Source of the DNA: Lucinisca nassula
Taxonomy: Eukaryota; Mollusca; Bivalvia; Lucinida; Lucinidae
Length of the DNA: 64,000 nt
Assembly (NCBI GenBank): GCA_963580285.1
Contig: OY757011.1
Span: 199,409,644 to 199,473,643, forward strand
Direction: 5' to 3'
Made by a program: the position numbers and the translations under genes. The notes below the pieces were generated by a model that did no database searches, was not told where the DNA came from, and worked only from the letters and a program-made list of their open reading frames with translations. Shown here piece by piece: positions 1-10,607 of this stretch; the first letter of the stretch is position 1; the number at the start of each line of letters is the position of its first letter.

Positions 1-269
1 ATTATTTTACTGAAGATCAAAATGCCATCCCTAAATCATCCGCACTATGTCTCCTAACCTGGCACTATGACTCACGCTGCAGCTAACTTGAACAAATTTT
101 CATGGTCACTCATGTGTTGGAGTCAATGAATTTTGACTGAACATAAAAACCAAAGACACAATTATACACAATTGGTGAGCCTGTTGAGAACTATCAGTTT
201 CAAATCCAAGCTAGCTTGAGTCTAACAATAAATATATGGTTGTGCATCAAATACTCTCAAACTGCCTAA

Positions 270-570
270 GCCAGCCTCGGTAGCTCAGTTGGATGCGCAT
301 CTGACTGGTGATCAGGATGCAGGTTGGATACCTGCCTGGGTCGGCAACATTCTTTCGTGGAGATTGATCATGAAATCTTTTCTACGGTCATCCTCTCCAT
401 TCCGCTGATTCATGAAGGGCAGTTGTCAGTTTCTGGCTGAAGAATGTGCACTGAACTGGTTAACCGCATACGTATAAGCCTGCCCAAGAAAGTGTGGATA
501 GGTAAACTCACCAGCTAAAAATGACCTAAATAGTGTTGACTGGGCCGTTAAACTCCAAAACAAACAAACC
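270..570 (+). mobile_element. tRNA-derived SINE (family S1), full length
   Basis: A tRNA-like head (gcctcggtagctcagttgg as box A; ggttggatacc as box B) is followed by a body and a tail ending in a short caaacaaacc repeat. Perfect 10 bp target-site duplications aactgcctaa lie at 260-269 and 571-580. The sequence tgttgactgggccgttaaac near the 3' end recurs in family S4. Confidence 0.88.
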
Positions 571-693
571 AACTGCCTAAATTTTTCACTACTTCTGGCA
601 GTTTCGTGAAATCAAGACTCAGAGACTCCCTATCATAATATTTAGATCAAACAATTTACCATGACAAAGACAAGACTTCTTGGTTTAACCATC

Positions 694-1945
694 ACGAAAA
701 CACGCCTGTATTAATTTAGACTCCCTTGAACCCCAATTTTTATCCCCACACTTTTCGAAGAAAAAGTGGGGATATTGTAATGGTCTTCGTCGTCCGTACG
801 TACGTACGTCCGTCCGTCCGTCTTACCGGATAACTCTCCAAGACGGTTATAGATAGAAACTTGAAACTTTGGGAACTGATAGATCTTTGGTCTGGGGAGT
901 GCATGACACTTTCGGAATTTTGATCACATCCCTACGGGTTGGGCCAGGGGGTGGGAACGGGGGTCAAAAATCAAAATTTCCAGAACATGGTCGTTTAGTA
1001 TATCAAAGCGAACGGCATGATGAGTAGAAAACATTACAACCAAAATTTGACCCCTGGGGTCAATTTTGAGGTCACCAGAGGTCAAAAACTGATTTTGACC
1101 CCTTTACCGGATAACTCCTCCTAGACGGTTATAGATAGAAACTTGAAACTTTGGGAACTGATAGATCTTTGGTCTGGGGAGTGCATGACACTTTCGAAAT
1201 TTTGATCACACCCCTACGGGTGGGCCCAGGGGGTGGGGCCCGCGGGGGTCAAAAATCAAAATTTCCAGAACATGGTCGTGTAATATATCAAAGCGAACGG
1301 CATGATGATTAGAAAACATTACAACCAAAATTTGACCCCTGGGGTCAATTTTGAGGTCACCAGAGGTCAAAAACTGATTTTGACCCTTTTACCCCCATAC
1401 ATTACTGTAACCGGATAACTCCTCCTAGATCGTTATAGATAGAAACATGAAACTTTGGTCTGGGGAGTGCATAACACTTTCGGAATTTTGATCCTAACCC
1501 TGGGAGTGGGGCCAGGGTTGGGGCACCTTGGGGATAAAAAATCAAAGTTTTCAGAACATGGTCGTGTAGCATATTAAGTCGAACGACATGATGTTTAGAA
1601 TACATCACAATCAAAATTTTACCCCTCGGGTCAAACACCCCTAGGGGATGGCCCAGGGGATGGGGCCCGCGGGAAAGCGTGGGGATATGCGCTGGCTTGC
1701 CATCGACTGCGGGATTCTAGTATATAGTTAAACTGAGGTTTGCAGGGGATACCTTATTTTTCTTATTTCTGCTCAAAATATAGATTGTGGGTACTCGTTA
1801 GAACCGTCTCACCGAGGCGGTTCTACCAAGTGCACACAATTTTTATTTTAGAGCTGAAATAAGAAAAATATCACAATTTTTCATCCTAAAATTTTCATTT
1901 TTTCGGCGATAAATATTACAATGTATTTGTATAGGCGTGTTTTCG
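694..1945. mobile_element. Palindromic MITE (family P1), split by a Helitron
   Basis: Terminal inverted repeats cgaaaacacgcctgta at 694 and the complement ending at 1945. The inner part (1764-1870) is an imperfect palindrome containing tagaaccgtctcaccgaggcggttcta. The Helitron at 743-1720 interrupts it; the left part is 694-742 and the right part 1721-1945. A better preserved copy is at 55769-56039. Confidence 0.75.
743..1720 (+). mobile_element. Non-autonomous Helitron (family H-A)
   Basis: It starts with TC and ends with CTAG, lies between host A (742) and T (1721), and has a small TGGC-tt-GCCA hairpin shortly before CTAG: the classical Helitron signature. Near the 5' end ATCCCCAC...GTGGGGAT forms another hairpin, followed by a cgtc/cgta microsatellite. 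The body is ~2.5 copies of a ~290-300 bp unit (ccggataactcc, aacatggtcgtgta, gtgcatgacactttcg). No Rep/helicase coding is visible. An inverted copy starts at 62319. Confidence 0.85.
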
Positions 1946-2160
1946 TAATGAAATGAGAAATACTGTCTGTGGCGTAGAAGTATCAAATGATTGAATAACT
2001 TACTTAGAAGCTAAAGGGGACTGAAAATCCCACACAAAACGGTATTCAGCCTACAGTATGGCTCAAATTGAATATTAACCACTTATCTTTTTACTAAACT
2101 TCCACAAGAAGACGAAGGAGGTACCATATTTATCGTATGTATTCGGTCAGACAGGCCTGA

Positions 2161-2219
2161 GCAAACGCTCTAGACCCTGATGAAAATGCAGCATCTCATC
2201 AGGGTCTACACTGTTTGCC
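2161..2219. repeat. Hairpin core 'gcaaac...gtctacactgtttgc'
   Basis: Imperfect inverted repeat: gcaaacgctctagaccctga pairs with tcagggtctacactgtttgc around a short at-rich centre. The same hairpin core recurs inside at least ten MITEs of this window. Confidence 0.7.
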
Positions 2220-2463
2220 TCTCATCCATCTACCTCCAGACACAACATCGTGTAATAAACTGTACTTGTTAAAATTGTAGAACATGTATTGTCAGAGTAT
2301 TTAGGGCAAATATGGTATACAGATTTTTGTGTACCTTTTCACAAAATTGTATAAAGCTGAAAAGTCTGTTGTCAAATCAATTTTAATTGGGCTTTACAAA
2401 TGACTATCTTACAATAATAGTTTTCAGTAAAAAATGATTAATTAATTGCAGAAATTTGTAGTC

Positions 2464-2670
2464 TTAACCCATTGTTACCAGGAAACCCATTAACGGGACA
2501 TAGGCAAACAGTCTGGACCCAGATCAGACATTGCATAATGTGGCATCAGTTCTACTTCAACACTGTTTGCATACATGATTTTCTGTCAAAAATAGATTAA
2601 AAAGTCCATACACCCCTTAAAGTGAAAATGGTAACAATGGAAGAAGTCCACCAGTATACAATGGGTTTAA
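2464..2670. mobile_element. TTAA MITE (family T2)
   Basis: TTAACCCATTGTTACC at the left and its degraded complement (ggtaacaatgg, then atgggtttaa) at the right, bounded by TTAA. The centre is the shared hairpin core (gcaaacagtctggaccc ... caacactgtttgc). The TTAA duplication fits piggyBac- or Kolobok-type mobilisation. Confidence 0.6.
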
Positions 2671-2862
2671 CCTTTTTTGAACCACATGGAATCTTCCTCA
2701 TATATAGCAGGAGTTCATTTCAAAATTTGGGGGTGTCAGGTTGTGTTTTTATCAAAATTTATTTGGAAAATGACTGAATTTTTAGCAAACAGTGGAGGCC
2801 CTGATCAGACGCCACCTTGCCAGGGTACCTGTTTTTGGGGTTTCTGGTACTAAATGGGTTAA
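2667..2862. mobile_element. TTAA MITE (family T3)
   Basis: TTAACC...gaacc at the left and ggtactaaatggGTTAA at the right, bounded by TTAA at 2667-2670 and 2859-2862. It contains atatatagcaggagttcatt and half of the shared hairpin core. Near-identical relatives lie at 27511-27739 and, inverted, at 43182-43407. It abuts the preceding MITE, sharing one TTAA. Confidence 0.72.
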
Positions 2863-3166
2863 TGAACCACATCAAGTGAAAATGAGTCTCTGTTGTGCCC
2901 TTATGAAATTAGATTGTAACACTGTTGGCTTATACAGGCAATTGAAAGAAATGCAACAAACCACTGGGTGGAAGAGTGTGACACGAAAAGCCACGGTTTC
3001 ATGATGTAACTTGCAGCTTCTTTGATGTTAGACAACGTAACTCCATTTTCTGGCACAATAGACATTACAAATGGACTTTAATGCATGTGTACAAGTGAGT
3101 AGTGTTGGCAGGATTTCTTCAAACCATGCCAAAAGTTTTGGAGAATTTGTATGTCTGAACATCACA

Positions 3167-3761
3167 TTAACCCTTCTCTAGCTGAATATTCAGTTTAGCC
3201 ACACCCATTTCTGACTTTGAACCAATCAGATTACGTGATGTAATTCATTCCTACAAATTCATAAATTGAATGTCAAACAGTGTAGATCCTGATCGGATGG
3301 CTTCTTCAGAAGCCATCTGATCAGATGGCCATCTGTTCTGGATCTACACTGTTTGCAAAGATAGGGGTTGTTGTGAACAGCAGGATAAGAGTTGTTGTGT
3401 GTGTGAATTCGGGTTTTAACGTCACTTTCAACAATTTTTCAGTCATATCACGACGGTGTCTGGTTGCGACCGGGGGCTCAATGCTCACTTTTATAGTGCT
3501 GCCTCACTGAAGTATCATGTCCCAGACACATTACATGATACCACACCCAGTCACATTATCCTGACACTGGGTCGACCAGTCCTAGCTCTACCCCGTAAAT
3601 CTGAGTGCCAAGCGAGGAGCAGCTAGTACCATTGTTAACGACTATGGTATGTCGCGGCCAGGATCGAACCCGTGACCTCCCGTTCCCCGGAGCAGACACT
3701 CTACCAACTGAGCTATCGGGGCCGGTATAAGAGTTGTTGTGAACAGCAGGATAAGAGTTAA
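3167..3761. mobile_element. TTAA MITE (family T1), split by a SINE
   Basis: Starts TTAACCCTTCTC and ends gataagagTTAA. The central hairpin gatcggatggcttcttcagaagccatctgatc is followed by ggatctacactgtttgc. The SINE at 3400-3726 interrupts it, leaving an element of ~250 bp. Relatives: 26393-26605, 26836-27048, ~42160-42370, 44938-45124. Confidence 0.75.
3400..3726 (-). mobile_element. tRNA-derived SINE (family S2) inserted in a MITE
   Basis: On the minus strand it starts with a tRNA-like head (ggccccgatagctcagttgg, box B ggttcgatcc), and the tail ends in gttaaaacccgaattcacac. Target-site duplications ataagagttgttgtg (15 bp, perfect) at 3385-3399 and 3727-3741 fix both ends. The perfect duplication suggests a fairly young insertion. 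Confidence 0.9.
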
Positions 3762-4180
3762 AGACTTCACTACCTTGATGAGCAACTGGGCCCTGATTGG
3801 TATAAAGACGTCACTACCTTGAGCAATTGGGTCCTGATTGGAAAAAAGATGTCAGTAGCTCAAGCAACTGGGCCCTGATTGGAATAAAGACATCATTGCC
3901 TTGAGCAACTGGGTCCTGATTGGTATAAAGATGTCAGTACCATGACCAATTGGGCCCCCCGATTGGTTTACAGACACCACTACCTTGAGAAATGGGGACC
4001 TGATTGGTTTACAGACATCACTACCTTGAGAAATGGGGACCTGATTGGTTTACAGACATCACTACCTTGAGAAATGGGGACCTGATTGGTTTACAGACAT
4101 CACTAGCTCTGATTGGTATAAAGACCTCACTACCTTGAGCAACTGGGCCCTGATTGGTTTACAGGCATCAACACCTTGAG
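3762..4180 (+). repeat. ~41 bp tandem array
   Basis: About ten diverged copies of a 41 bp unit (gcaactgggccctgattgg, then tataaagacatcactacctt). Several adjacent copies (gaaatggggacctgattgg) are almost identical, so part of the array expanded recently. Confidence 0.85.
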
Positions 4181-4189
4181 CAATGGAGT

Positions 4190-5070
4190 CTGGGACTGGA
4201 TCTATGACCTCCTGATTACCAGCCAAACAAGTATCCAACTAAGCCTGGCTGGTAATTTAATTGGCCAATGAATAGATACGTTTTCTTCATAATTCATCCC
4301 TCATACTTTAGACTCTTTGACCACACAAAGACACTTACTAAATTTTCTTTGATCAGTACAGAATGTACTTTACGAGAAATCTGAAACTAATTTTTGTTTC
4401 ACTTAACAACTGAGTAACTATCAACAATCTCAACCACTTATTCAACAAAACCATATATGAATATTTCAATATGAATAAAATACAAAACCACTTCAAAATA
4501 GCGGTTCATGAAAATTATAATACCCAGTGGTTTTTCATTACTCATTTTGCAATAGTAATGCAAATGGCAAATATCCTGTGGTAAAGTTTTTCAATACTTA
4601 TGCACTTTACGAAATAGACACACCTAAAATACTTTCAACATTTTTAAAGGGAGACAATTTTCAGGACTTCCTGTCTGCTTGCCTGTGAACCTTGACCCTC
4701 TGAAAAGGCTTCAACTCTTAAAGGAAAGAATTTTCTCCATAGGAGCAAATTCTTTCCTTTAAGAGTAGACCCATACTGCTGAGGGAGACCAAAATACTTG
4801 TGATAAAGTTAGCTTCTTTAAAGGTATAAACATATTCCTAAAGTTATCTTAAAAACTTCCTTGTATGGTAATTTAAAAGTTTTAAGTATCTGGTAAACAT
4901 AATGGTATGTACATGATTTCAAGCACTTAGCACTTGTCAACAAAAGTGTCTATTAATAGGACCAGGAAGTAGATCATTAGTCCAATTTCTGAGATGTCTC
5001 AACTCATATACCTAGAATCTGACCCAATTTGTGTTATCAGTCTGAGAGTTATACATTTAACAATGCCAAC
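4190..5070. other. Intronic/flanking sequence, no gene recognised
   Basis: AT-rich sequence without a convincing reading frame. The one distinct structure is a perfect 19 bp-arm hairpin at 4715-4765 (CTCTTAAAGGAAAGAATTT and its complement around a 13 nt loop), typical of a short MITE remnant. Confidence 0.6.
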
Positions 5071-5076
5071 AGAATG

Positions 5077-5134
5077 GCAAACAGTGCAGTCCCCGATCAG
5101 ACTGCTCAGTCTGATCTTGGCCTGCACTGCTTGC
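5077..5134. repeat. Hairpin core, isolated copy
   Basis: ggcaaacagtgcagtccccg ... ggcctgcactgcttgc, another copy of the shared MITE hairpin with gatcagactgctcagtctgatc at its centre. Confidence 0.65.
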
Positions 5135-5204
5135 TCAAAAATGACTAGTTTCTTTATATTTACTTTTTAAAGATTTTATGCTCCTTCCGAGAATGTAATA
5201 TTAT

Positions 5205-5444
5205 ATGAGCCAGTGCACAACAAAACCTACAATAAGACATGCGCCCGACGAAGAACCAGATCAGCCAGCACATCTGTGCAGTCTGATCAGAGTCTTCGTT
5301 GTGCGCTGTAAGGATAGCTAAGGGTCCAATGCACCTCCATGCAGCAAGAGAAGTCTCTGGTTAGACTATATGGATGTGCAGACTGATCTGAGTCTTCCCT
5401 GGGCGCACATGTCTTATTGCAGTTTTTGTCCTGCGCTGGCTCAT
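5205..5444. mobile_element. MITE with long inverted repeats (family M1)
   Basis: TIRs start atgagccagtgcacaacaaa at the left and the complement of atgagccagcgcaggacaaa at the right, ~60-70 bp long, with tat/ata flanks suggesting a TA-type target. Inside are two inverted copies of gatcagtctgcacat-like sequence. A related element with an expanded core is at 51200-51850. Confidence 0.7.
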
Positions 5445-5964
5445 ATATGAGCTGAGTGTGAATTAATCATGGGTAGATCTGGACCATCTGTAATCTCACT
5501 AAGGGGAAGTAACTTCAACTGAAATAAGGTAAAAAAGTCATCATGAGTTCTGCAAACTATTAAGATTTGCAGTCTGCACCTGCCTTTTGTATATTCTATA
5601 AACAAAAAGCAAACCAAGTTACCTGGTCATAAGAATTCAACTGTAACAAACAAAGATATTGTATATGTGGTCATTTAGTCATCTTGCAAAAAGCAAGCAA
5701 AATGCACTCATGGATCTGGCCATGCCCCACTATACTAATCTAAGTTGTGACTTCCTTACATAGCTGCAGATAAGACATTTTTTCCATCCGAAAAGAACTA
5801 ATATTTTACTCATTTCTACATGAAAACATGTTTTCTGCAGATGCTTCTAATGAATACCCACAAATATGTTTTGTGCAGAAACAAGAAAAATAATATTTTG
5901 ATAGGGGGGGTTACATTACAGCCCTTTCAAGATAATTCCACTCATATTGAGACAATCATCAATC

Positions 5965-6121
5965 AGAGGTGGGCAAAAACTGGAGTACCCGTGGAAAATC
6001 CACCTGACCTTCCATTGCAAAACTTGGCGTCTTGCATGGGACCCAAGCCCGGCTCAAACCTACAATGGTGAGAGACCGAATGATTCAGAGTCAGCACTCT
6101 TATCCACTAGGCCATGGAAGC
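5965..6121 (-). mobile_element. tRNA-derived SINE fragment
   Basis: The minus strand has a tRNA-like head (gcttccatggcctagtggat, box B aggtttgagcc) running into a short body. No target duplication found. It ends ~58 bp from DCTN4 exon g, in the downstream intron. Confidence 0.55.
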
Positions 6122-6179
6122 CTGACAAAAATATAATAATATTTGGATACCCCCTCTTATCAGGGGTTATGTTCCTTAC

Positions 6180-6280
6180 CTGGAATCATCTTTAAACTCC
6201 TGTTGAGCCTGGCTACTACCATCATAGATGGAAGCTTCATCTCTCTGGGCTAAACTCAGTTCCTTCTTCGGTAGATCAAT
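6180..6280 (-). CDS. DCTN4: DCTN4 exon g (last seen here)
   Basis: 101 nt; acceptor tttgtgtctgcag/ATTGATC, donor GATTCCAG/gtaaggaac. It reads IDLPKKELSLAQRDEASIYD then GSSQAQQEFKDDS with two bases (AG) left for the next codon. It matches the vertebrate segment VVVPPKELVLAGKDAAAEYD...FQDDP. The following exon(s), expected to encode the FRKANKVGIFIKV-like end of p62, were looked for in 1-6180 and not seen, so they are probably beyond the left edge. Confidence 0.9.
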
Positions 6281-7106
6281 CTGCAGACACAAAATTTCAA
6301 GTTTTAGACTTACAGTGGCTGGGTGTGTTTATGTTTTACATCCAATCAACAACTAAGGTCATACAGAGACAGGACCAGACTCAATGATTCAAACACCTTG
6401 GGACCATGATAATCTGTTTGAGACAGGGGTAGTTCGAGCCACTGGGTTTTCATAGCACTGTGAGAGGAACCATAGCGGTTGTATAATGTCTTGTATAATC
6501 CAATTTACTTGATTTTGCTGCTGCCATCTTGTTGTGGTATTGACAGTTGAGCAGAGTTGCTTCAGCTTTAAAGAAAGCTGAAGCTGATCCATCCAAGCAA
6601 AGTTTTTTCTGTTTTCATGACTTTTGTGCAATGTTTTGACAATGTTCATAATTTGATTTATCGTTTCATTCTGAGTGCTGTAAACTGGGAATATGAACGT
6701 CTCTAAATAAAACAGACACAAGCTGACAAGAAGGAGATAAAAAGTCAAGTCAGGTATTTCTGGAATAAAATTGTAACTTATTTTTTTCATATTCATGCTG
6801 ACCAGCTTGAGGGAAAGAAATATTTTCCTGCTGGGAAATTCCACCACTTATATTGCCTACAGATTTGGATACTTTCTTAGCAGAAATGTAATACAGTTGA
6901 CACCTGTTATCTCAAACACTGATCTCTGATTACTGTTAAAGTCATACTACATTTTGGCACTGTTGTTTTAGGTTTTCTATATGTTCCTTAGATTCCAGTT
7001 CTTTTTATCTCAAACAACTGTTATCTCAAACCAATTTCCCAGTCTCTTGGGGTTGGAATTGTATATCTAAAAGTCATTCCCAATATGTATTCTGACATTT
7101 CGCAAG
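6281..7106. other. Intron sequence, no supported gene
   Basis: Contains a 152-codon minus-strand open frame (6389-6847) with one hydrophobic segment but no recognisable domain, and a fragment resembling a pogo/Tigger end (gttgacacctgttatctc at 6898). I do not call a gene here. Confidence 0.55.
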
Positions 7107-7108
7107 TA

Positions 7109-7313
7109 CAGTAAAATTCCTTTATTAAGACCACCTTTGGAACTGTTCAAAAGTGGTCTTAAAGACCACTTTTGAACAGTCCCAAAGGTGGTCCATGACC
7201 AGAGGTCATTGTAGGCAGAAAATGCAAAGCAAAATTTAGTGTAGCCTTTAAAATTAGCTTTTCATTGCAGAATTAGTCCTAATCTTAGGCGGTCCATTAG
7301 CGGAATTTCACTG
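7109..7313. mobile_element. Mariner-type MITE (family M2)
   Basis: TA-flanked; TIR cagtaaaattcctttatt at the left and the complement of cggaatttcactg at the right. The internal palindrome ggaactgttcaaaagtggtc / gaccacttttgaacagtccc is nearly perfect. A second copy is at 54290-54495 and a fragment at ~8738-8790. Confidence 0.8.
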
Positions 7314-7562
7314 TATTAACTGTCAATGGGTCCAACCTCCTCTGTCATGAACAAATTTTCATGGTCCCAAAGGTGTTTGAGCCATTGAAGTTTGATTGTA
7401 CAGACTAACAAAGTCTGTGAAATGAACATCCCCTCAACCCCACTTTGTATAGAGAAAATTGGGGATTACTGGGGAATAAATTATTTTTATTTCTGCTCCA
7501 AGACATAGGTTATGGGTAATTGTTAGAACCACCTCAAGGGATGGTTGGAGTATAGAAAAGAA

Positions 7563-8356
7563 CAAGAATTCCGCAGAAGTCTATGTCGCGCCTGTGGGGG
7601 CACAAAGTCACCCAACCATGATATGTAGGTCAAGGTCAAACATAGATGCTTGCACAAAGGTTTCCATTCTTAAATGCAAGCTGGTACTAAGTATCATTAA
7701 GCTCTAATAAGTCTTGAGAAATGAACTTAACCATTAGGGTGAACGCTAGGGTGGTCCCAATATTTTACAAAGTCGGTGAACCATACAATATAGGTCAAGT
7801 TCAAATATGGATGCTTGCATTTAAGTTACCATACCCAGATACTAGTTTGTACCAAGTATCATTAATAAAGCTCTTATAGTTCTTGAGAAATAAACTTGAC
7901 AATTAAGGTGAACGCTAGGGTGGTCGCAATATTTTACAAAGTCAGTGAACCATGAACTGTAGGTCAAGGTCAAATATGGATGCTTGCATGTAAGTTGTCA
8001 TCCCCAGATACAAGTTTGTACCAAGTACCATTAATGAAGCTCTTATAGTTCTTGAGAAATAAACTTGAACCTCAGGGTGAACGCTAGGGTGGTCGCAATA
8101 TTTTACAAAGTCAGTGAACCATGAAATGTAGGTCAAGGTCAAATATGGATGCTTGCATGTTAGTTGTCATCCCCAGATACAAGTTTGTACCAAGTATCAT
8201 TAATGACGCTCTCATAGTTCTTGTGAAATAAACTTGAACCTCAGGGTGAACGCTAGGGTGGTCGCAAATGTTGACGCCTTGACAAACGGACGGACGGACG
8301 AACGGACGGAAAACCAGGCCCTATATCGCGCCATGCTAATAGCAGGCGCGAAAAAA
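7563..8356 (+). mobile_element. Helitron-like element with tandem core (family H-B)
   Basis: 5' end caagaattccgcagaag with gtcgcgcctgtgggggc. The body is about four ~150 bp repeats (aacgctagggtggtcgcaat, taggtcaaggtcaaatatgg), then a cggacggacggacg microsatellite, then a 3' hairpin (tcgcgccatgct ... agcaggcgcga). Shared ends with 44194-44272 and 52217-53800 show the family. No coding capacity. Confidence 0.75.
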
Positions 8357-8499
8357 ACATCACAGATTTTCATCAGCAATATAGCCATTTTGGATGTGAA
8401 AAAAATGCACTCTATCACATGGGTGTGTTATGGTGATGAGCATTGCATTGCTTGGTTGAGGTGCTGTTTGACCTTCAAGACAACATACTCCACAACCTC

Positions 8500-8705
8500 T
8501 TTATAACACTGTTAATGGGGTCCAAAGCAGAAACCATGTTAGTTAAACAACCGGGTAATATCCAAACAAAAAAGTATAGATTATATAGGAAAATGACCAT
8601 ATGGTCATTTTTCTATTTAATCTATATATTTTTGGGATCCATCTTGAAACCGTGTTATATCCAAAACCATGTTATAACGAAATATGTTATAATGACATTG
8701 TGGTG
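8500..8705. mobile_element. Palindromic MITE (family P2)
   Basis: Imperfect palindrome centred on gaaaatgaccatatggtcat, with arms through gtatagattatatagg and ggtccaaagcagaaaccatg / ttggatataacacggtttc. The same family hosts the Helitron-like pair at 22196-25738. Confidence 0.6.
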
Positions 8706-8791
8706 TATCTGTGAAATTCCTATATTCACTTCACCTATGGACCACTTTTGAACGGTCCCAAAAATGATGTTCTACTAAGGACACAGCATAC

Positions 8792-9050
8792 AGAACAAGA
8801 GCTGTCGCATGACAGCATTGCTCGCCTGTTTTGCACCTTCAAGATATAAGCTAAAATTATTGAACCATGAAATATAGGTCAAACTCACCTATATATATTT
8901 TGAGGTCAATGATCAGGTCACATGGAACATATATTCCAGATATTACATTTCAGAATAAAACTGTGTCTGAATTATAAGGCAAAATCATTGAACCATGAAA
9001 ATAGGTAACACTGACCTAGATATATTTCTCTGTCACATGAAACTTATAAA
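8792..9050 (+). mobile_element. Helitron-like 5' segment (family H-C)
   Basis: 5' end gaacaagagctgtcgcatgacagcattgctcgcc, with the ctgtcgcatgacag hairpin, followed by degraded repeats (caaaatcattgaaccatgaa, taggtcacactgacctagat). The same repeats continue after the Penelope-like remnant at 15900-17500, so the remnant interrupts or joins this array. Confidence 0.6.
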
Positions 9051-9051
9051 T

Positions 9052-10607
9052 TCATGGAACTTATAATTCATAAAAGACCTTACAAAGCACGGTTTATTGC
9101 AAATTCTAGCTCTTGCACTACCACTGAACTTTCTAAATTATTAACTTCCTGTCTTACTGCTATTAAAACGCATGTGATTAAATATTGTGATAAAGTCTTT
9201 GAAAGCTCAGGATTTTGTTTGTTTGTTTTGGAAATTAACGGCCAAGTCAACACTATTTAGGTCATTTTTGAGCCGGTCAGTTTACCTATCAACACTTTCC
9301 TGGGCAGGCTTATTCGTAAGCGGTTAACCAGTACAGTGCATATTCTTTCGCCAGAAACTGACAACTGCCCTTCTTGAATCAGCGGAAGGGAGAGAATGAC
9401 CGTAGAAAAGATTTCATGATCAATCTCAACGAAAGAATGTTGCCGACCCCAGCTGGAGTCGAACCCCCATCCTCCTGATCACCAGTCGGACACGCATCTG
9501 ACTGAGCCACTGAGGCCGGCATTGAAAGATCAGGAAGGAATCTGTTTTGGTCTATATAAAAAATTCGAATGAGGTCTTAAATAAATTAAAATCCAGACGT
9601 TTTCGTGCTTCAAGTCTGTCTACTTACGATTTTTCCACTCTTTACACTACACTTCCTCATAATCTTATAAAAGAAAAGCTTAATGATTTAATTGAATGGA
9701 CTTTTCACGGAGAAGATTCTCTCTATCTTGCATGTAATGTCAGAAATGCATTTTTCACTTCTAAAGAGCATAAGAATTATACACTTTGGTCATGTCAGAA
9801 AGTGTGTGATGCCCTCATTTTTCTACTTGACAATATTTATATTAGATTCGGTACTAAGTTATTTAGACAAATTGTGGGTATTCTGATGGGTACGAATTGT
9901 GCACCTCTTGTGGCTGATCTGTTCTTGTATTGTTATGAAAGAGACTTCATGTTGTTGCTTTCCATTGATAAACAATCTGAAATTATTGAAGCTTTTAGTT
10001 CTACTTCTAGACATTTAGATGATTTATTAAATATTGACAATACTTACCGGTACTTTGATGGTTTGATCAGTCAGATTTATCCCCTAGAACTTCAGTTAAA
10101 CAAGGCAAATTCCTCTGATACCGAGGCCCCCTGTTTGGATTTACATTTATCTATTGTAGATGGATTTGTTTCTTGCAAAATTTATGATAAGCGTGATGAT
10201 TTTGATTTGAGATTGTAAATTTTCCTTTTTTGGACGGTGATGCTCCTCGTGCGGCATCGTACGGGGTTTATATTTCGCAGTTAATTCGATTCACTAGAGT
10301 GTTTAGTCATGTATCCGACTTCAACAGTCGTAATAAATTATTAACCGCTAAACTTCTTAATCAGGGGTATCGGTATCATAAGCTATGTAAAGCCTTTTCT
10401 AAGTTTTATAGACGTCATTCTGATTTGGGTTCAAAATTCAATGTTTGACTTAAAACACTTCTGCAATAAGGCCAATCGGAACCCGAATTCTATGGTGACT
10501 TAGTATATAAATTTAGAAAAATACATGCCTGTATTGACTTTAGTACCCAATTACGTAAAATCGTTCGTCGATATATAAAGATTGGGTACAACATCAATAT
10601 TATACAA
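9052..10607 (+). pseudogene. Penelope-like reverse transcriptase, broken copy
   Basis: Translated pieces give KARFIANSSSCTTTELS (9054-9211), then after a SINE KSRRFRASSLSTYDFSTLYT, GILMGTNCAPLVADLF and SRHLDDLLNIDNTYRYFDG (to 10218), then NFPFLDGDAPRAASYGVYIS ... YRRHSDLGSKFNV (to 10448), then FYGDLVYKFRKIHACIDFST. These are RT fingers/palm blocks; the catalytic Asp pair (LDD) is kept. The family is widespread in bivalves and cnidarians; I assign it to Penelope-like elements from the TLYT, GTNCAPLxADLF and xLDD spacing. Defects: SINE insertion, one frameshift near 9545, another at ~10205, a stop at 10446, then interruption at ~10606. No GIY-YIG endonuclease is visible; the 5' end is truncated at ~9052. 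Confidence 0.8.
9213..9521 (-). mobile_element. tRNA-derived SINE (family S1) inside the RT pseudogene
   Basis: The minus strand carries the same head and body as the SINE at 270-570, with a gtttgtttgtttt tail on the plus strand. Target duplications ttgaaagctcagga (9199-9212) and ttgaaagatcagga (9522-9535) differ at one base. It interrupts the codons for FESSG of the RT. Confidence 0.9.

Noticed and set aside
3655..3725. tRNA gene on the minus strand
   Set aside because: SINE head with a 15 bp target duplication around the whole element.
1..6179. Downstream DCTN4 exons
   Set aside because: Searched on the minus strand for sequence like the FRKANKVGIFIKV end of p62; none seen with splice borders.
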